DNA from: Lachnospiraceae bacterium
GTDB taxonomy: Bacteria; Bacillota; Clostridia; Lachnospirales; Lachnospiraceae
Direction of reading: 5' to 3'
DNA: 32,190 nucleotides
NCBI GenBank assembly: GCA_900753305.1
Contig: CAADYR010000053.1
Location: 1-32,190 of the forward strand
The notes below the pieces were generated by a model. It was not told the origin of the DNA. It searched no databases and was given only the letters and a program-made list of their open reading frames with translations. Below, in pieces: positions 23,171 to 31,026 of the stretch (position 1 is its first letter; the number at the start of each line of letters is the position of its first letter). A program made the translations under genes and the position numbers.

Positions 23171-23508
23171 TTCAACACTTGGTCTTTACGAATGTGCGGC
23201 TGAAGTATGCATTCCTATAATTGTAGAATAACAGTTATACCGTCATGGAATGTTTACTATTAAATATATGACAGAGAGAATCGAATTTGTCGTGTGTTTA
23301 CTTCTTGATACCGAGAAAAGTTTCGCAGGAAACATGGTGGGAAATAATAAGACTACCCCACCGACATCTGGGTTACCAGATACCGATGTAGTATCGGACA
23401 AATCGGATTGATATCCGATCGGGTATAATTTACCCCAATCAATTAGTTTACTATTAATATATGATAGGATGAAAATCTTATCATGAAGCAAAATGGAGGA
23501 ATTTTAAC
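23171..23508 (+). promoter_or_regulatory. Long structured leader between rpmJ and rpsM
   Basis: This 338-base stretch has no gene but contains a string of hairpins: ATAATTGT/ACAGTTAT (about 23217-23238); GGTGGG/CCCACC (23336-23362); ATCTGG-GTTA-CCAGAT (23366-23381); CCGAT-GTAGT-ATCGG (23383-23397); ATCGGAT-TGAT-ATCCGAT (23402-23419); and GGGTA-TAATT-TACCC (23421-23435). Repeated ATCGG/CCGAT units allow alternative pairings between the third, fourth and fifth, as in a switch. The alpha operon of E. coli has an S4-bound leader before rpsM, and rpsD lies in this operon too. S4 is therefore a candidate ligand, by inference. Confidence 0.65.
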
Positions 23509-23877
23509 ATGGCTCGTATTGCTGGTGTTGACTTACCAAGAGAAAAACGTGTAGAGATCGGCTTAACTTATATCTACGGAATTGGTAGAGTAAGTGCTGA
23601 TAAGATCTTGACAAAAGCAGGTGTAAATCCTGACACACGTGTAAGAGACTTAACAGATGATGATGTTAAGAAGATTAGTGCAGTTATCGATGAGGAGTAT
23701 ATGGTAGAAGGTGACCTCAGAAGAGAAATCGCACTGAACATTAAGAGATTACAGGAAATCGGATGCTATCGTGGTATCCGTCATAGAAAGGGTCTTCCTG
23801 TTCGTGGTCAGAAGACTAAGACAAACGCAAGAACAAGAAAAGGTCCTAAGAGAACAGTAGCAAATAAGAAGAAATAA
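23509..23877 (+). CDS. rpsM: 30S ribosomal protein S13
   Basis: The 122-residue protein of the 30S head bridges to the 50S and touches P-site tRNA. It begins MARIAGVDLPREKRVEIGLT. The helix-two-turn-helix region and the basic tail GLPVRGQKTKTNARTRKGPK are standard. TGGAGG is upstream. It is preceded by the long leader described at 23171-23508. Confidence 0.98.
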   Translation: MARIAGVDLPREKRVEIGLTYIYGIGRVSADKILTKAGVNPDTRVRDLTDDDVKKISAVIDEEYMVEGDLRREIALNIKRLQEIGCYRGIRHRKGLPVRGQKTKTNARTRKGPKRTVANKKK

Positions 23878-23907
23878 GTTTAATTGAGAAAGTAGGTTAG
23901 TTTAGAA

Positions 23908-24303
23908 ATGGCTAAGAAAGTTACAAAAAAAGTGACAAAAAAGCGCGTTAAGAAAAACGTTGAACGCGGACAGGCACATATTCAGTCCTCTTTTAACAAT
24001 ACAATTGTTACATTGACAGATAATGAAGGAAATGCTCTTTCATGGGCAAGTGCTGGTGGTCTGGGATTTAGAGGTTCAAAGAAATCTACTCCATATGCTG
24101 CACAGATGGCAGCAGAAACAGCTACTAAGGCGGCTTTAGTACATGGTTTAAAATCTGTAGATGTTATGGTAAAGGGTCCCGGTTCAGGAAGAGAAGCTGC
24201 AATTCGTGCACTTCAGGCATGTGGTCTTGAAGTTACAAGCATTAAGGATGTAACACCAGTTCCACATAACGGATGCCGCCCACCAAAGCGTCGTAGAGTT
24301 TAA
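23908..24303 (+). CDS. rpsK: 30S ribosomal protein S11
   Basis: The 131-residue platform protein at the E site has a Lys-rich N-terminus (VTKKVTKKRVKKNVERGQAH), longer in Lys than usual. The family core is QSSFNNTIVTLTDNEGNALS, and the end is DVTPVPHNGCRPPKRRRV. The ribosome binding site (AGTAGG) is weaker than its neighbours'. Confidence 0.97.
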   Translation: MAKKVTKKVTKKRVKKNVERGQAHIQSSFNNTIVTLTDNEGNALSWASAGGLGFRGSKKSTPYAAQMAAETATKAALVHGLKSVDVMVKGPGSGREAAIRALQACGLEVTSIKDVTPVPHNGCRPPKRRRV

Positions 24304-24320
24304 TTTAGGAGGAAAAAAAC

Positions 24321-24914
24321 ATGGCAGTAAATAGAGTCCCTGTTCTTAAAAGATGCAGATCTCTTGATTTGGATCCTGTATTCTTAGGATATGATAAGAA
24401 GTCTAAAAGAAAGTCTCCAAGAGCTGGCAAGAAGATGAGTGAGTATGGTCTTCAGTTAAGAGAGAAGCAGAAAGCTAAGTTCATCTACGGCGTTCTTGAG
24501 AAGCCTTTCCGTAATTACTATGACAAGGCTGATAGAATGAAGGGTATGACAGGTGAGAACCTTATGATCCTTCTTGAAAGAAGACTTGATAGCGTTGTTT
24601 TCAGAATGGGCTTCGCTAGAACAAGAAAAGAAGCTAGACAGATCGTTGGTCATAAGCATGTATTAGTAAATGGAAAGTGCGTAAACATTCCTTCTTACTT
24701 AGTCAGTGCTGGTGATGTTATCGAAATCAAAGAAAAGTCTGCAGGTATGCAGAGATTCAAGGATATCGCAGAAGTTACTAATGGTAGATTAATTCCTGAA
24801 TGGATTGATGTAGATCAGGAGAACTTCAAGGGAACAGTTAAGGAACTTCCTTCAAGAGAAGCTATTGATGTTCCTGTAGACGAAATGCTTATCGTCGAGT
24901 TATATTCAAAATAA
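24321..24914 (+). CDS. rpsD: 30S ribosomal protein S4
   Basis: The 197-residue protein starts 16S assembly. It has the S4 N-terminal domain and an S4 RNA-binding domain (LERRLDSVVFRMGFARTRKE, then ARQIVGHKHVLVNGK). It lacks the four-Cys zinc motif found at the N-terminus of some S4 proteins (only CRS remains), so it is the zinc-independent form. In B. subtilis rpsD is solitary and self-regulated; here it sits within the alpha operon as in E. coli. GGAGG lies upstream. Confidence 0.97.
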   Translation: MAVNRVPVLKRCRSLDLDPVFLGYDKKSKRKSPRAGKKMSEYGLQLREKQKAKFIYGVLEKPFRNYYDKADRMKGMTGENLMILLERRLDSVVFRMGFARTRKEARQIVGHKHVLVNGKCVNIPSYLVSAGDVIEIKEKSAGMQRFKDIAEVTNGRLIPEWIDVDQENFKGTVKELPSREAIDVPVDEMLIVELYSK

Positions 24915-24938
24915 TATAATTAGCATCTTATTTGTGAT

Positions 24939-24968
24939 AATAGAAAGTGCGCATGCGTACTTTCTATT
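24939..24968 (+). other. Hairpin between rpsD and rpoA
   Basis: AATAGAAAGT (24939-24948) pairs perfectly with ACTTTCTATT (24959-24968). The intervening GCGCATGCGT is itself palindromic. No T-run follows, so it is a processing or control element more likely than a terminator. Confidence 0.55.
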
Positions 24969-25017
24969 GTCGCCATTTATGACAACTACATCACATTCAT
25001 AAAGGAGGGTATTTACA

Positions 25018-25983
25018 GTGTTAGCATTTGATTTTGACAGTCCAAACATTGAAGTGGCAGAAATCTCTGAAGACAAAAGGTACGGTAGATTTGTAGTAGA
25101 ACCTTTAGAAAGAGGTTATGGAATTACACTGGGTAATTCTCTTAGAAGAATTATGCTTGCTTCCTTACCCGGAGCCGCTGTAAGTCAGGTTAAGATTGAT
25201 GGTGTTTTGCATGAGTTCAGTTCTATCCCTGGTGTTAAGGAGGATGTTACTGAAATCATCATGAACCTTAAGAGTCTGGCTATAAAGAACAGTTGCGAGA
25301 CCGATGAAGTTAAGAAAGCTATTATTGATTTTGAGGGTGAAGGCGTTGTAAGAGCATCCGATATTCAGGTAGATCAGGACATCGAAATCATGAATCCTGA
25401 TCAGGTAATTGCTACACTGAACGGTGGCAAAGACAGTAAGCTCTATATGGAGATTATGATTACCAAGGGTAGAGGATATATCAGCGCTGAAAAGAACAAG
25501 AGCGAGGATTTACCAATTGGTGTCATTGCAGTAGATTCAATCTATACTCCGGTTGAAAGAGTTAACGTTACTGTTGAGAATACCCGTGTAGGTCAGATTA
25601 CGGACTATGATAAATTGACATTAGACGTATACACGAATGCAACACTTGCTCCGGATGAGGCAGTCAGCCTTGCTGCAAAGGTATTAAGTGAGCATCTGAA
25701 GCTGTTCATAAACCTTTCTGAGAATGCTAAAAATGCAGAGGTAATGATTGAGAAGGAAGATGACGAGAAGGAAAAGGTACTTGAAATGAGTATCGATGAA
25801 TTGGAGTTATCAGTTCGTTCTTACAACTGCTTAAAGAGAGCTGGTATTAATACGGTAGAAGAGTTGACGAATAAAACATCAGAAGATATGATGAAAGTTC
25901 GTAACTTGGGACGTAAGTCTTTAGACGAAGTATTGGCAAAATTAAAGGAATTAGGTCTTCAGTTAAATCCAATGGATGAATGA
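25018..25983 (+). CDS. rpoA: RNA polymerase alpha subunit
   Basis: The 321-residue subunit starts at GTG with AAAGGAGGG upstream. Residues 1-228 form the assembly domain (ERGYGITLGNSLRRIMLASL is diagnostic). An acidic linker (EKEDDEKEKV) leads to the C-terminal DNA/activator-binding domain, about 250-315 (ELSVRSYNCLKRAGINTVEE, then RNLGRKSLDEVLAKLKELGL). It is intact. Gaps with hairpins lie on both sides, so its level may be set separately from ribosomal proteins. Confidence 0.98.
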   Translation: MLAFDFDSPNIEVAEISEDKRYGRFVVEPLERGYGITLGNSLRRIMLASLPGAAVSQVKIDGVLHEFSSIPGVKEDVTEIIMNLKSLAIKNSCETDEVKKAIIDFEGEGVVRASDIQVDQDIEIMNPDQVIATLNGGKDSKLYMEIMITKGRGYISAEKNKSEDLPIGVIAVDSIYTPVERVNVTVENTRVGQITDYDKLTLDVYTNATLAPDEAVSLAAKVLSEHLKLFINLSENAKNAEVMIEKEDDEKEKVLEMSIDELELSVRSYNCLKRAGINTVEELTNKTSEDMMKVRNLGRKSLDEVLAKLKELGLQLNPMDE

Positions 25984-26026
25984 TTGAAGATTTGATTAGA
26001 GATGTATACTTTTGTATATGTTGATA

Positions 26027-26079
26027 GAGCAGAGACGGTAATTCCAATGTGTTCGTTTCTGTGCTCATAAAATGGAATT
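26027..26079 (+). promoter_or_regulatory. Pseudoknot-capable element ahead of rplQ
   Basis: Stem 1 joins GAGCA (26027-26031) to TGCTC (26062-26066) and GAGACG (26032-26037) to CGTTTC (26054-26059), 11 bp with a two-base bulge and one G-U. AATTCCA (26040-26046), inside the loop, matches TGGAATT (26073-26079) beyond the stem, so the two helices interleave. A further hairpin ATCTAC-ATA-GTAGAT (26145-26159), flanked by GAGG/CCTC, lies just before the rplQ ribosome binding site. Confidence 0.5.
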
Positions 26080-26188
26080 TATTAATTAACATTTGATAAG
26101 TAAGACCAAAGAGCGTTGTCATTTGTTCCACTTTAATGAGGGTGATCTACATAGTAGATTAATTGTCCTCGAGCGAAAGGAGCCTATC

Positions 26189-26731
26189 ATGGCAGGTTAT
26201 AGAAAACTCGGAAGAACATCAAGTCAGAGAAAAGCATTATTAAGAGGTCAGGTTACTTCTTTATTTGCAAGCAAAGATGGCAGAATCATTACAACTGAAG
26301 CAAGAGCTAAGGAAGTACAGAAGATTGCAGAAGGCCTTATCGCATTAGCTATCAAGGAAAAGGATAACTATGAGATGGTTAAAGTAACTGCTAAGGTTGC
26401 TAAGAAAGACAAAGATGGCAAGAGAGTCAAAGAAGTTAAAGACGGTAAGAAAGTTACTGTATATGATGAAGTAGAAAAGGAAATCAAGAAAGATCTTCCT
26501 TCAAGACTTCATGCTAGAAGACAGATGCTTAAAGTATTATATTCTGTAACAGAAGTTCCTACAGAGAATTCTGGTAAGAAGAAGAATACAAAGGAAATCG
26601 ACCTTGTAGCAAAGCTTTTTGACGAAATCGCACCTAAGTATGCAGGACGTAACGGTGGTTATACAAGAATCATCAAGATCGGACCTCGTAAGGGTGACGC
26701 TGCAATGGAAGTTGTACTTGAGTTAGTATAA
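26189..26731 (+). CDS. rplQ: 50S ribosomal protein L17, enlarged form
   Basis: The 180-residue protein near the tunnel exit is much longer than the usual 120-127. I take ATG 26189 (MAGYRKLGRTSSQRKALLRG) because GAAAGGAG lies before it; upstream in-frame codons are leader. The core is standard up to ALAIKEKDNYE (about 70). An insertion of about 45 mostly Lys/Asp/Val residues follows before SRLHARRQMLKVLYS, and a second Lys-rich insert precedes LVAKLFDEIAPKYAGRNGGY. The ending GPRKGDAAMEVVLELV is normal. Such long forms occur in Lachnospiraceae, from my recollection. Confidence 0.96.
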   Translation: MAGYRKLGRTSSQRKALLRGQVTSLFASKDGRIITTEARAKEVQKIAEGLIALAIKEKDNYEMVKVTAKVAKKDKDGKRVKEVKDGKKVTVYDEVEKEIKKDLPSRLHARRQMLKVLYSVTEVPTENSGKKKNTKEIDLVAKLFDEIAPKYAGRNGGYTRIIKIGPRKGDAAMEVVLELV

Positions 26732-26754
26732 TTTATATTAATAAACAGTCATAG

Positions 26755-26782
26755 AGGATGTTCCGTATGGGACATCCTTTTT
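26755..26782 (+). terminator. Terminator of the ribosomal superoperon
   Basis: AGGATGTTCC pairs with GGGACATCCT (10 bp, one G-U) over a GTAT loop, followed by TTTTT. It begins 24 bases after the rplQ stop. Confidence 0.9.
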
Positions 26783-26949
26783 ATGTTACTGTAAACAGGA
26801 AACATTGTTCTTAAACAGCAGTTATGTTACAATGTTTGCAGAGTGTTGTTAAATCAGTATAAGGGGTATAGCAATGCTGAAAAACGGATATGCTCTCATA
26901 GAAATTGTTTATAATAGAATTAAATGAGAGTGGGGGAATATAAGATAAT

Positions 26950-27537
26950 ATGAATAGAAGTAATGTAAATTCAAGGCAACAGGCCTGCTATTATTTAGGC
27001 GTTCAGGAAAATGCTACACAGGATGAAATTAAGCGGGCATATCATTTGCTGGTAAAGCGTTATCATCCTGATTCTAATCCGCAATATGGAGCAAAAGAAT
27101 ATTATATTAATGTGTGTGAAGCATATGAATATTTGATGCAGAATCCATATACTGATTCTAAACAGGTAAATTGTAATACAGTCTTTGGTCAGTATGGTAA
27201 TTCAGCACATCAGCGTCCATCAAGAATATTTCAAACGAACGATCAGGTTAAAGAGCAGTATCGCAGACAGAAAATATTAGAGGAAGAACGTAAAAAACAA
27301 CAGAAACGTTATGCACAGAGTCAACAGAAAAAAGCAGAGGCTCAGTATGAGCGACCTGTAAATAATCAGGTTAAGAGCAAAGAAGAAGAAGTTCTTGAGA
27401 AAATCAGAGCAATATGGTTAGCGGAAACAATCAAAAGACAGATTGCTCTGGATAAGGAAAAAAAGGAAGCAGAGAATAAGAGAAAACTTTATCAGGCATT
27501 TATGCAGCAAAAAATGCAGGAAGATAAAGAGAAGTAG
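26950..27537 (+). CDS. J-domain protein with long coiled-coil tail
   Basis: This is a 195-residue cytoplasmic protein. Residues about 12-64 form a J domain with the essential HPD motif (39-41) in KRYHPDSNPQYG, which would stimulate DnaK-type Hsp70 ATPase. There is no Gly/Phe region, zinc centre or substrate domain of a full DnaJ. From about 95 the rest is a charged, Gln/Lys/Glu-rich coiled coil (VKEQYRRQKILEEERKKQQK...). It therefore probably recruits Hsp70 to a specific partner, perhaps nascent chains or ribosomes given its neighbours; this is inference. A TATAAT is seen near 26910 and GGGGG ahead of the start. No dnaK or grpE lies nearby. Confidence 0.85.
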   Translation: MNRSNVNSRQQACYYLGVQENATQDEIKRAYHLLVKRYHPDSNPQYGAKEYYINVCEAYEYLMQNPYTDSKQVNCNTVFGQYGNSAHQRPSRIFQTNDQVKEQYRRQKILEEERKKQQKRYAQSQQKKAEAQYERPVNNQVKSKEEEVLEKIRAIWLAETIKRQIALDKEKKEAENKRKLYQAFMQQKMQEDKEK

Positions 27538-27562
27538 ATATAATGCATTTGTAGACTTTGCC

Positions 27563-27596
27563 TTGTATTTGAATAATGAATCTAGTACAATATAAC
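27563..27596 (+). promoter_or_regulatory. Probable promoter of the ecf operon
   Basis: Two overlapping candidates exist: TTGTAT (27563) - 17 - TACAAT (27586-27591), and TTGAAT (27569) - 16 - TATAAC (27591-27596). Both lie 50-60 bases before ecfA1. Confidence 0.4.
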
Positions 27597-27648
27597 AAGT
27601 AAATTTGTGAGAATATACAATAAACGACAAAGTAGAATGGTGAAAAGC

Positions 27649-28515
27649 ATGGGAATCATTAAAATAAAAGATCTGGTATTTGAATATATCAGACGCGATG
27701 AGGAAGGCAATGTTGAAGGAATCACAAAAGCAGTAGATGATGTAAATCTGGACATAGAACAGGGTGATTTCGTAGCAATTTTAGGACATAATGGTTCGGG
27801 AAAGTCAACACTTGCAAAGCATATGAATGCCATACTGTATCCTTCAGAGGGAACCGTATGGGTAGATGGGAAGGATACTGCCAGGGAAGAGAATGTATGG
27901 GATATCAGACAGACTGCAGGAATGGTTTTTCAGAATCCGGATAATCAGATTATAGGACAGATCGTAGAAGAGGATGTTGGATTTGGACCTGAAAATATGG
28001 GAATTGAGACAAAAGAAATATGGCAACGCGTAGAGGAAAGCCTTAAAGCAGTAGGCATGTATGAATTTAGAAAATTCTCACCTAACAAACTGTCAGGTGG
28101 ACAAAAGCAGCGTGTTTCAATTGCCGGCGTAATTGCAATGCATCCCAAGTGCATTGTTTTGGATGAACCTACAGCCATGCTGGACCCGCAGGGCAGGAAG
28201 GAAGTAATCCGTGCAATCCGTGCATTAAATGATGTTGAAAAAATTACAGTTATTTTGATCACTCATTATATGGAGGAAGTCATTTATGCTGATAAAGTTT
28301 ATGTAATGGATAAAGGCAAAGTAACTTTGCAGGGAACACCGAGAGAGGTTTTTTCAAAGGTGGATGAATTAAAGGCGTTGAGACTGGATGTGCCGCAGGT
28401 AACTTTGCTGGCACATGAATTAAGAGAAGAGGGATTTCCTGTTTCAGAAGGAATCCTGACTAAGGAAGAATTCAGGGATGCCATGCTCCAGTGTGTCAGG
28501 GAACTTCAAAATTAG
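27649..28515 (+). CDS. ecfA1: ECF transporter ATPase EcfA1
   Basis: The 288-residue cytoplasmic ATPase belongs to the energy-coupling factor module that powers uptake of vitamins or metals by exchangeable S components. Motifs are Walker A GHNGSGKS (46-53), the Q-loop VFQNPDNQ typical of EcfA1, LSGGQKQRV, Walker B CIVLDEPTAMLDP, and the H-loop ITHYMEE. I choose ATG 27649 (MGIIKIKDLVFEY). ATG 27637 adds four residues and is also possible, as neither has a strong ribosome binding site. It is followed closely by ecfA2 and ecfT. Confidence 0.93.
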   Translation: MGIIKIKDLVFEYIRRDEEGNVEGITKAVDDVNLDIEQGDFVAILGHNGSGKSTLAKHMNAILYPSEGTVWVDGKDTAREENVWDIRQTAGMVFQNPDNQIIGQIVEEDVGFGPENMGIETKEIWQRVEESLKAVGMYEFRKFSPNKLSGGQKQRVSIAGVIAMHPKCIVLDEPTAMLDPQGRKEVIRAIRALNDVEKITVILITHYMEEVIYADKVYVMDKGKVTLQGTPREVFSKVDELKALRLDVPQVTLLAHELREEGFPVSEGILTKEEFRDAMLQCVRELQN

Positions 28516-28532
28516 AGAAAGGTGATTAGAAT

Positions 28533-29402
28533 ATGCCTATTATTTTAGATCATGTCAGTCATATATATGGTGAAGATACTACGATGGCTGTAGCAGCATT
28601 GAAGGATGTTAATCTTGTATTGCCGGATGGACAGTTTATTGGACTGATCGGCCATACGGGATCAGGTAAATCGACGCTGGTACAGCATTTAAATGGTCTT
28701 ATGAAACCGACATCAGGTACGATTTATTTTAATGGTGAAGACATTGATTCCGATGGTTTTGACAAGAAAATGTTAAGGAGTAAGGTAGGGTTGGTGTTTC
28801 AGTATCCGGAGCATCAGTTGTTTGAAACAGATGTATTTTCTGATGTATGTTTTGGACCCAAAAATCTGGGTCTTACATCGAAAGAAGTACAGCTGCGTGC
28901 GTATGAGGCATTGAAGCTTGTAGGGTTAGAAGACGAATACTTTTATCAATCTCCTTTTGACCTGTCGGGAGGACAGAAGCGTAGGGTGGCGATTGCAGGT
29001 GTACTTGCTATGAAACCGGATGTATTAATACTGGACGAGCCTACGGCCGGACTGGATCCAAAAGGCAGGGACGAGATACTGGATCAGATTGCGAGTCTGA
29101 AAGAGCAGATGGGAATTACAGTTGTTCTGGTGTCACACAGTATGGACGATGTTGCAAAATATGTAGATCGTATCATTGTTATGAACAAGGGAAGCGTTAT
29201 GTATGATGATGCACCAAGGGAAGTATTCAGACACTATACAGAACTAGAAAAAATCGGATTGGCAGCGCCACAGGTAACTTATATCATGAAAGAACTGCAG
29301 GATCATGGAATGGCAGTCAGTGATGATGTTACGACCATAGATGAGGCAAAAGCAGAAATAGAACGTTATTTTGCGCAGCTTGTGCAGAAAAGAAAGGGAT
29401 AA
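28533..29402 (+). CDS. ecfA2: ECF transporter ATPase EcfA2
   Basis: The 289-residue partner ATPase forms a heterodimer with EcfA1. It has Walker A GHTGSGKS (40-47), a Q-loop VFQYPEHQLF characteristic of EcfA2, signature LSGGQKRRV, Walker B LILDEPTAGLDP and H-loop VSHSMDD. GAAAGGTG is the ribosome binding site. It lies 17 bases after ecfA1 and 12 before ecfT. Confidence 0.95.
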   Translation: MPIILDHVSHIYGEDTTMAVAALKDVNLVLPDGQFIGLIGHTGSGKSTLVQHLNGLMKPTSGTIYFNGEDIDSDGFDKKMLRSKVGLVFQYPEHQLFETDVFSDVCFGPKNLGLTSKEVQLRAYEALKLVGLEDEYFYQSPFDLSGGQKRRVAIAGVLAMKPDVLILDEPTAGLDPKGRDEILDQIASLKEQMGITVVLVSHSMDDVAKYVDRIIVMNKGSVMYDDAPREVFRHYTELEKIGLAAPQVTYIMKELQDHGMAVSDDVTTIDEAKAEIERYFAQLVQKRKG

Positions 29403-29414
29403 TGGTGACATAAA

Positions 29415-30224
29415 ATGCTAAGAGATATTACACTTGGTCAGTATTATCAGGCAGATTCAATAATACATAAACTTGATCCGAGGGTGAAGCTGGCGACAAC
29501 GCTCATTTTTATTATTTCTTTGTTCGTATTTGATAATATTGCAGGATATGCAGTGGCAGCCATATTTTTGATCATAGTAATAAAATTGTCAAAGGTTCCA
29601 TTTAAATTTATGGTAAAAGGTATGAAGGCAATTGTTTTCCTTTTGCTTCTGACGGTTATCTGTAATTTATTGTTGACGCCTGGAGAGCCGGTTGTTACAT
29701 TCTGGAAACTTACAATAACCAAAGAAGGATTACGTTTAGCCGGATTGATGGCAGTGCGCCTTAGTTTTCTTATCATAGGATCTTCTATTATGACGTTGAC
29801 AACAACACCTAATCAACTGACAGATGCGATGGAGAAAATGATGGGACCTTTAAAGAAAATCAAAGTTCCTGTCCATGAAATTGCAATGATGATGTCCATT
29901 GCCTTGAGATTTATTCCTATTTTACTGGAAGAAACAGATAAGATCATGAAAGCACAGATTGCAAGAGGTGCTGATTTTGAAAGTGGTAATTTGGTAAAAA
30001 AAGCCAAAAGTATGGTGCCCTTGTTGGTTCCACTGTTTATTTCTGCGTTTAGAAGGGCAAATGATCTTGCAATGGCAATGGAGGCGAGATGTTACCGCGG
30101 TGGAGAACATCGGACCAAGATGAAACCTTTACATTATGAACATAGAGATTATATTGCGTATGCAATTGTGGCATGTTATCTGGTTGCCGGAATTGCTGCA
30201 GGTAAGATAGTAGGTATGTTATGA
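29415..30224 (+). CDS. ecfT: ECF transporter membrane coupling protein EcfT
   Basis: The 269-residue membrane protein couples ATPases to S components. Several hydrophobic helices are visible (about 28-62, 72-90, 105-130 and 243-266). Two coupling-helix Ala-Arg-x motifs are seen: IARGADFESG and MEARCYRGG. It begins with the usual LGQYYQADSIIHKLDPRVKL. Its stop overlaps the truA start by four bases (ATGA). No S component is encoded here, so this is a shared (group II) module serving transporters elsewhere. Confidence 0.95.
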   Translation: MLRDITLGQYYQADSIIHKLDPRVKLATTLIFIISLFVFDNIAGYAVAAIFLIIVIKLSKVPFKFMVKGMKAIVFLLLLTVICNLLLTPGEPVVTFWKLTITKEGLRLAGLMAVRLSFLIIGSSIMTLTTTPNQLTDAMEKMMGPLKKIKVPVHEIAMMMSIALRFIPILLEETDKIMKAQIARGADFESGNLVKKAKSMVPLLVPLFISAFRRANDLAMAMEARCYRGGEHRTKMKPLHYEHRDYIAYAIVACYLVAGIAAGKIVGML

Positions 30225-30973
30225 AAAGAATTATGCTGACCGTTGCGTATGATGGTACACAGTATCATGGCTGGCAGATACAACCTAATGTAGTCACAGT
30301 AGAATCAGTTTTAAATGATACTTTGTCTGATCTTTTGAAGGAAGATATTCATGTAATCGGAGCTTCGAGAACAGATACGGGAGTACATGCACTGGGAAAT
30401 ATTGCAGTGTTTGACACAGAAGCAAGGATGCCGGGAAATAAAATTTCCTATGCACTAAATCAACGCCTCCCACAGGATATTCGAATACAGGATTCCAGAG
30501 AAGTACCTTCGAACTTTCATCCAAGACACTGTAACAGCAGAAAAACTTATGAGTACAGGATATTGAATCGTGAGTTTCCGTTGCCTACGTTAAGATTATA
30601 TGCTCATTTTACATATGTGCCGCTTGATGTTGAAAAAATGCAGAAAGCGGCAGATTATTTAGTAGGTGAGCATGACTTTAAAAGCTTCTGTAGTGTGAAT
30701 ACAGTAGCAGAAACTACGGTAAGGACACTATATTCCTTAAAGGTAAGTAAAGACGGGGATATGATTACGATCCGGGTAACAGGTTCTGGTTTTTTGTATA
30801 ATATGGTCAGGATCATTGCCGGTACTTTAATGGAAGTTGGAAGGGGCAATCTGGAACCTGAGCAGATACCGCAGATATTAAGTGCTCTGGACAGGCAGAA
30901 GGCAGGTCCAACCGCTCCGGCATGTGGGTTGACGTTGTATGCATACGAATTTGAAAAAAGTGATTTTTGTTAA
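30221..30973 (+). CDS. truA: tRNA pseudouridine synthase A
   Basis: The 250-residue cytoplasmic enzyme makes pseudouridine at tRNA positions 38-40. The catalytic Asp52 lies in ASRTDTGVHALGN (48-60). Other family motifs are AYDGTQYHGWQIQP, FHPRHCNSRKTYEYRI and GSGFLYNMVRIIAGTLMEVG. The start overlaps ecfT by four bases, so translation is coupled. This ecf-truA-rplM-rpsI order is standard in Firmicutes. Confidence 0.97.
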   Translation: MKRIMLTVAYDGTQYHGWQIQPNVVTVESVLNDTLSDLLKEDIHVIGASRTDTGVHALGNIAVFDTEARMPGNKISYALNQRLPQDIRIQDSREVPSNFHPRHCNSRKTYEYRILNREFPLPTLRLYAHFTYVPLDVEKMQKAADYLVGEHDFKSFCSVNTVAETTVRTLYSLKVSKDGDMITIRVTGSGFLYNMVRIIAGTLMEVGRGNLEPEQIPQILSALDRQKAGPTAPACGLTLYAYEFEKSDFC

Positions 30974-30991
30974 AAAAATCACCGGAAAATC

Positions 30992-31020
30992 TTGACACAT
31001 ACAGTATCGTATAATATAAT
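30992..31020 (+). promoter_or_regulatory. Consensus promoter of rplM-rpsI
   Basis: TTGACA (30992-30997), exactly 17 bases, then TATAAT (31015-31020). Both boxes are perfect. It lies 19 bases after truA, giving rplM-rpsI their own strong promoter. Confidence 0.85.
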
Positions 31021-31026
31021 AAACAA

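Noticed and set aside
23424..23429. TATAAT inside the rpsM leader as a promoter
   Set aside because: No -35 box lies 16-18 bases upstream, and the bases are explained by the GGGTA/TACCC hairpin.
30960..30982. GTGATTTTT/AAAAATCAC inverted repeat at the truA stop as a terminator
   Set aside because: The stem is A/T-only apart from its base and no T-run follows on the plus strand. It is too weak to call.
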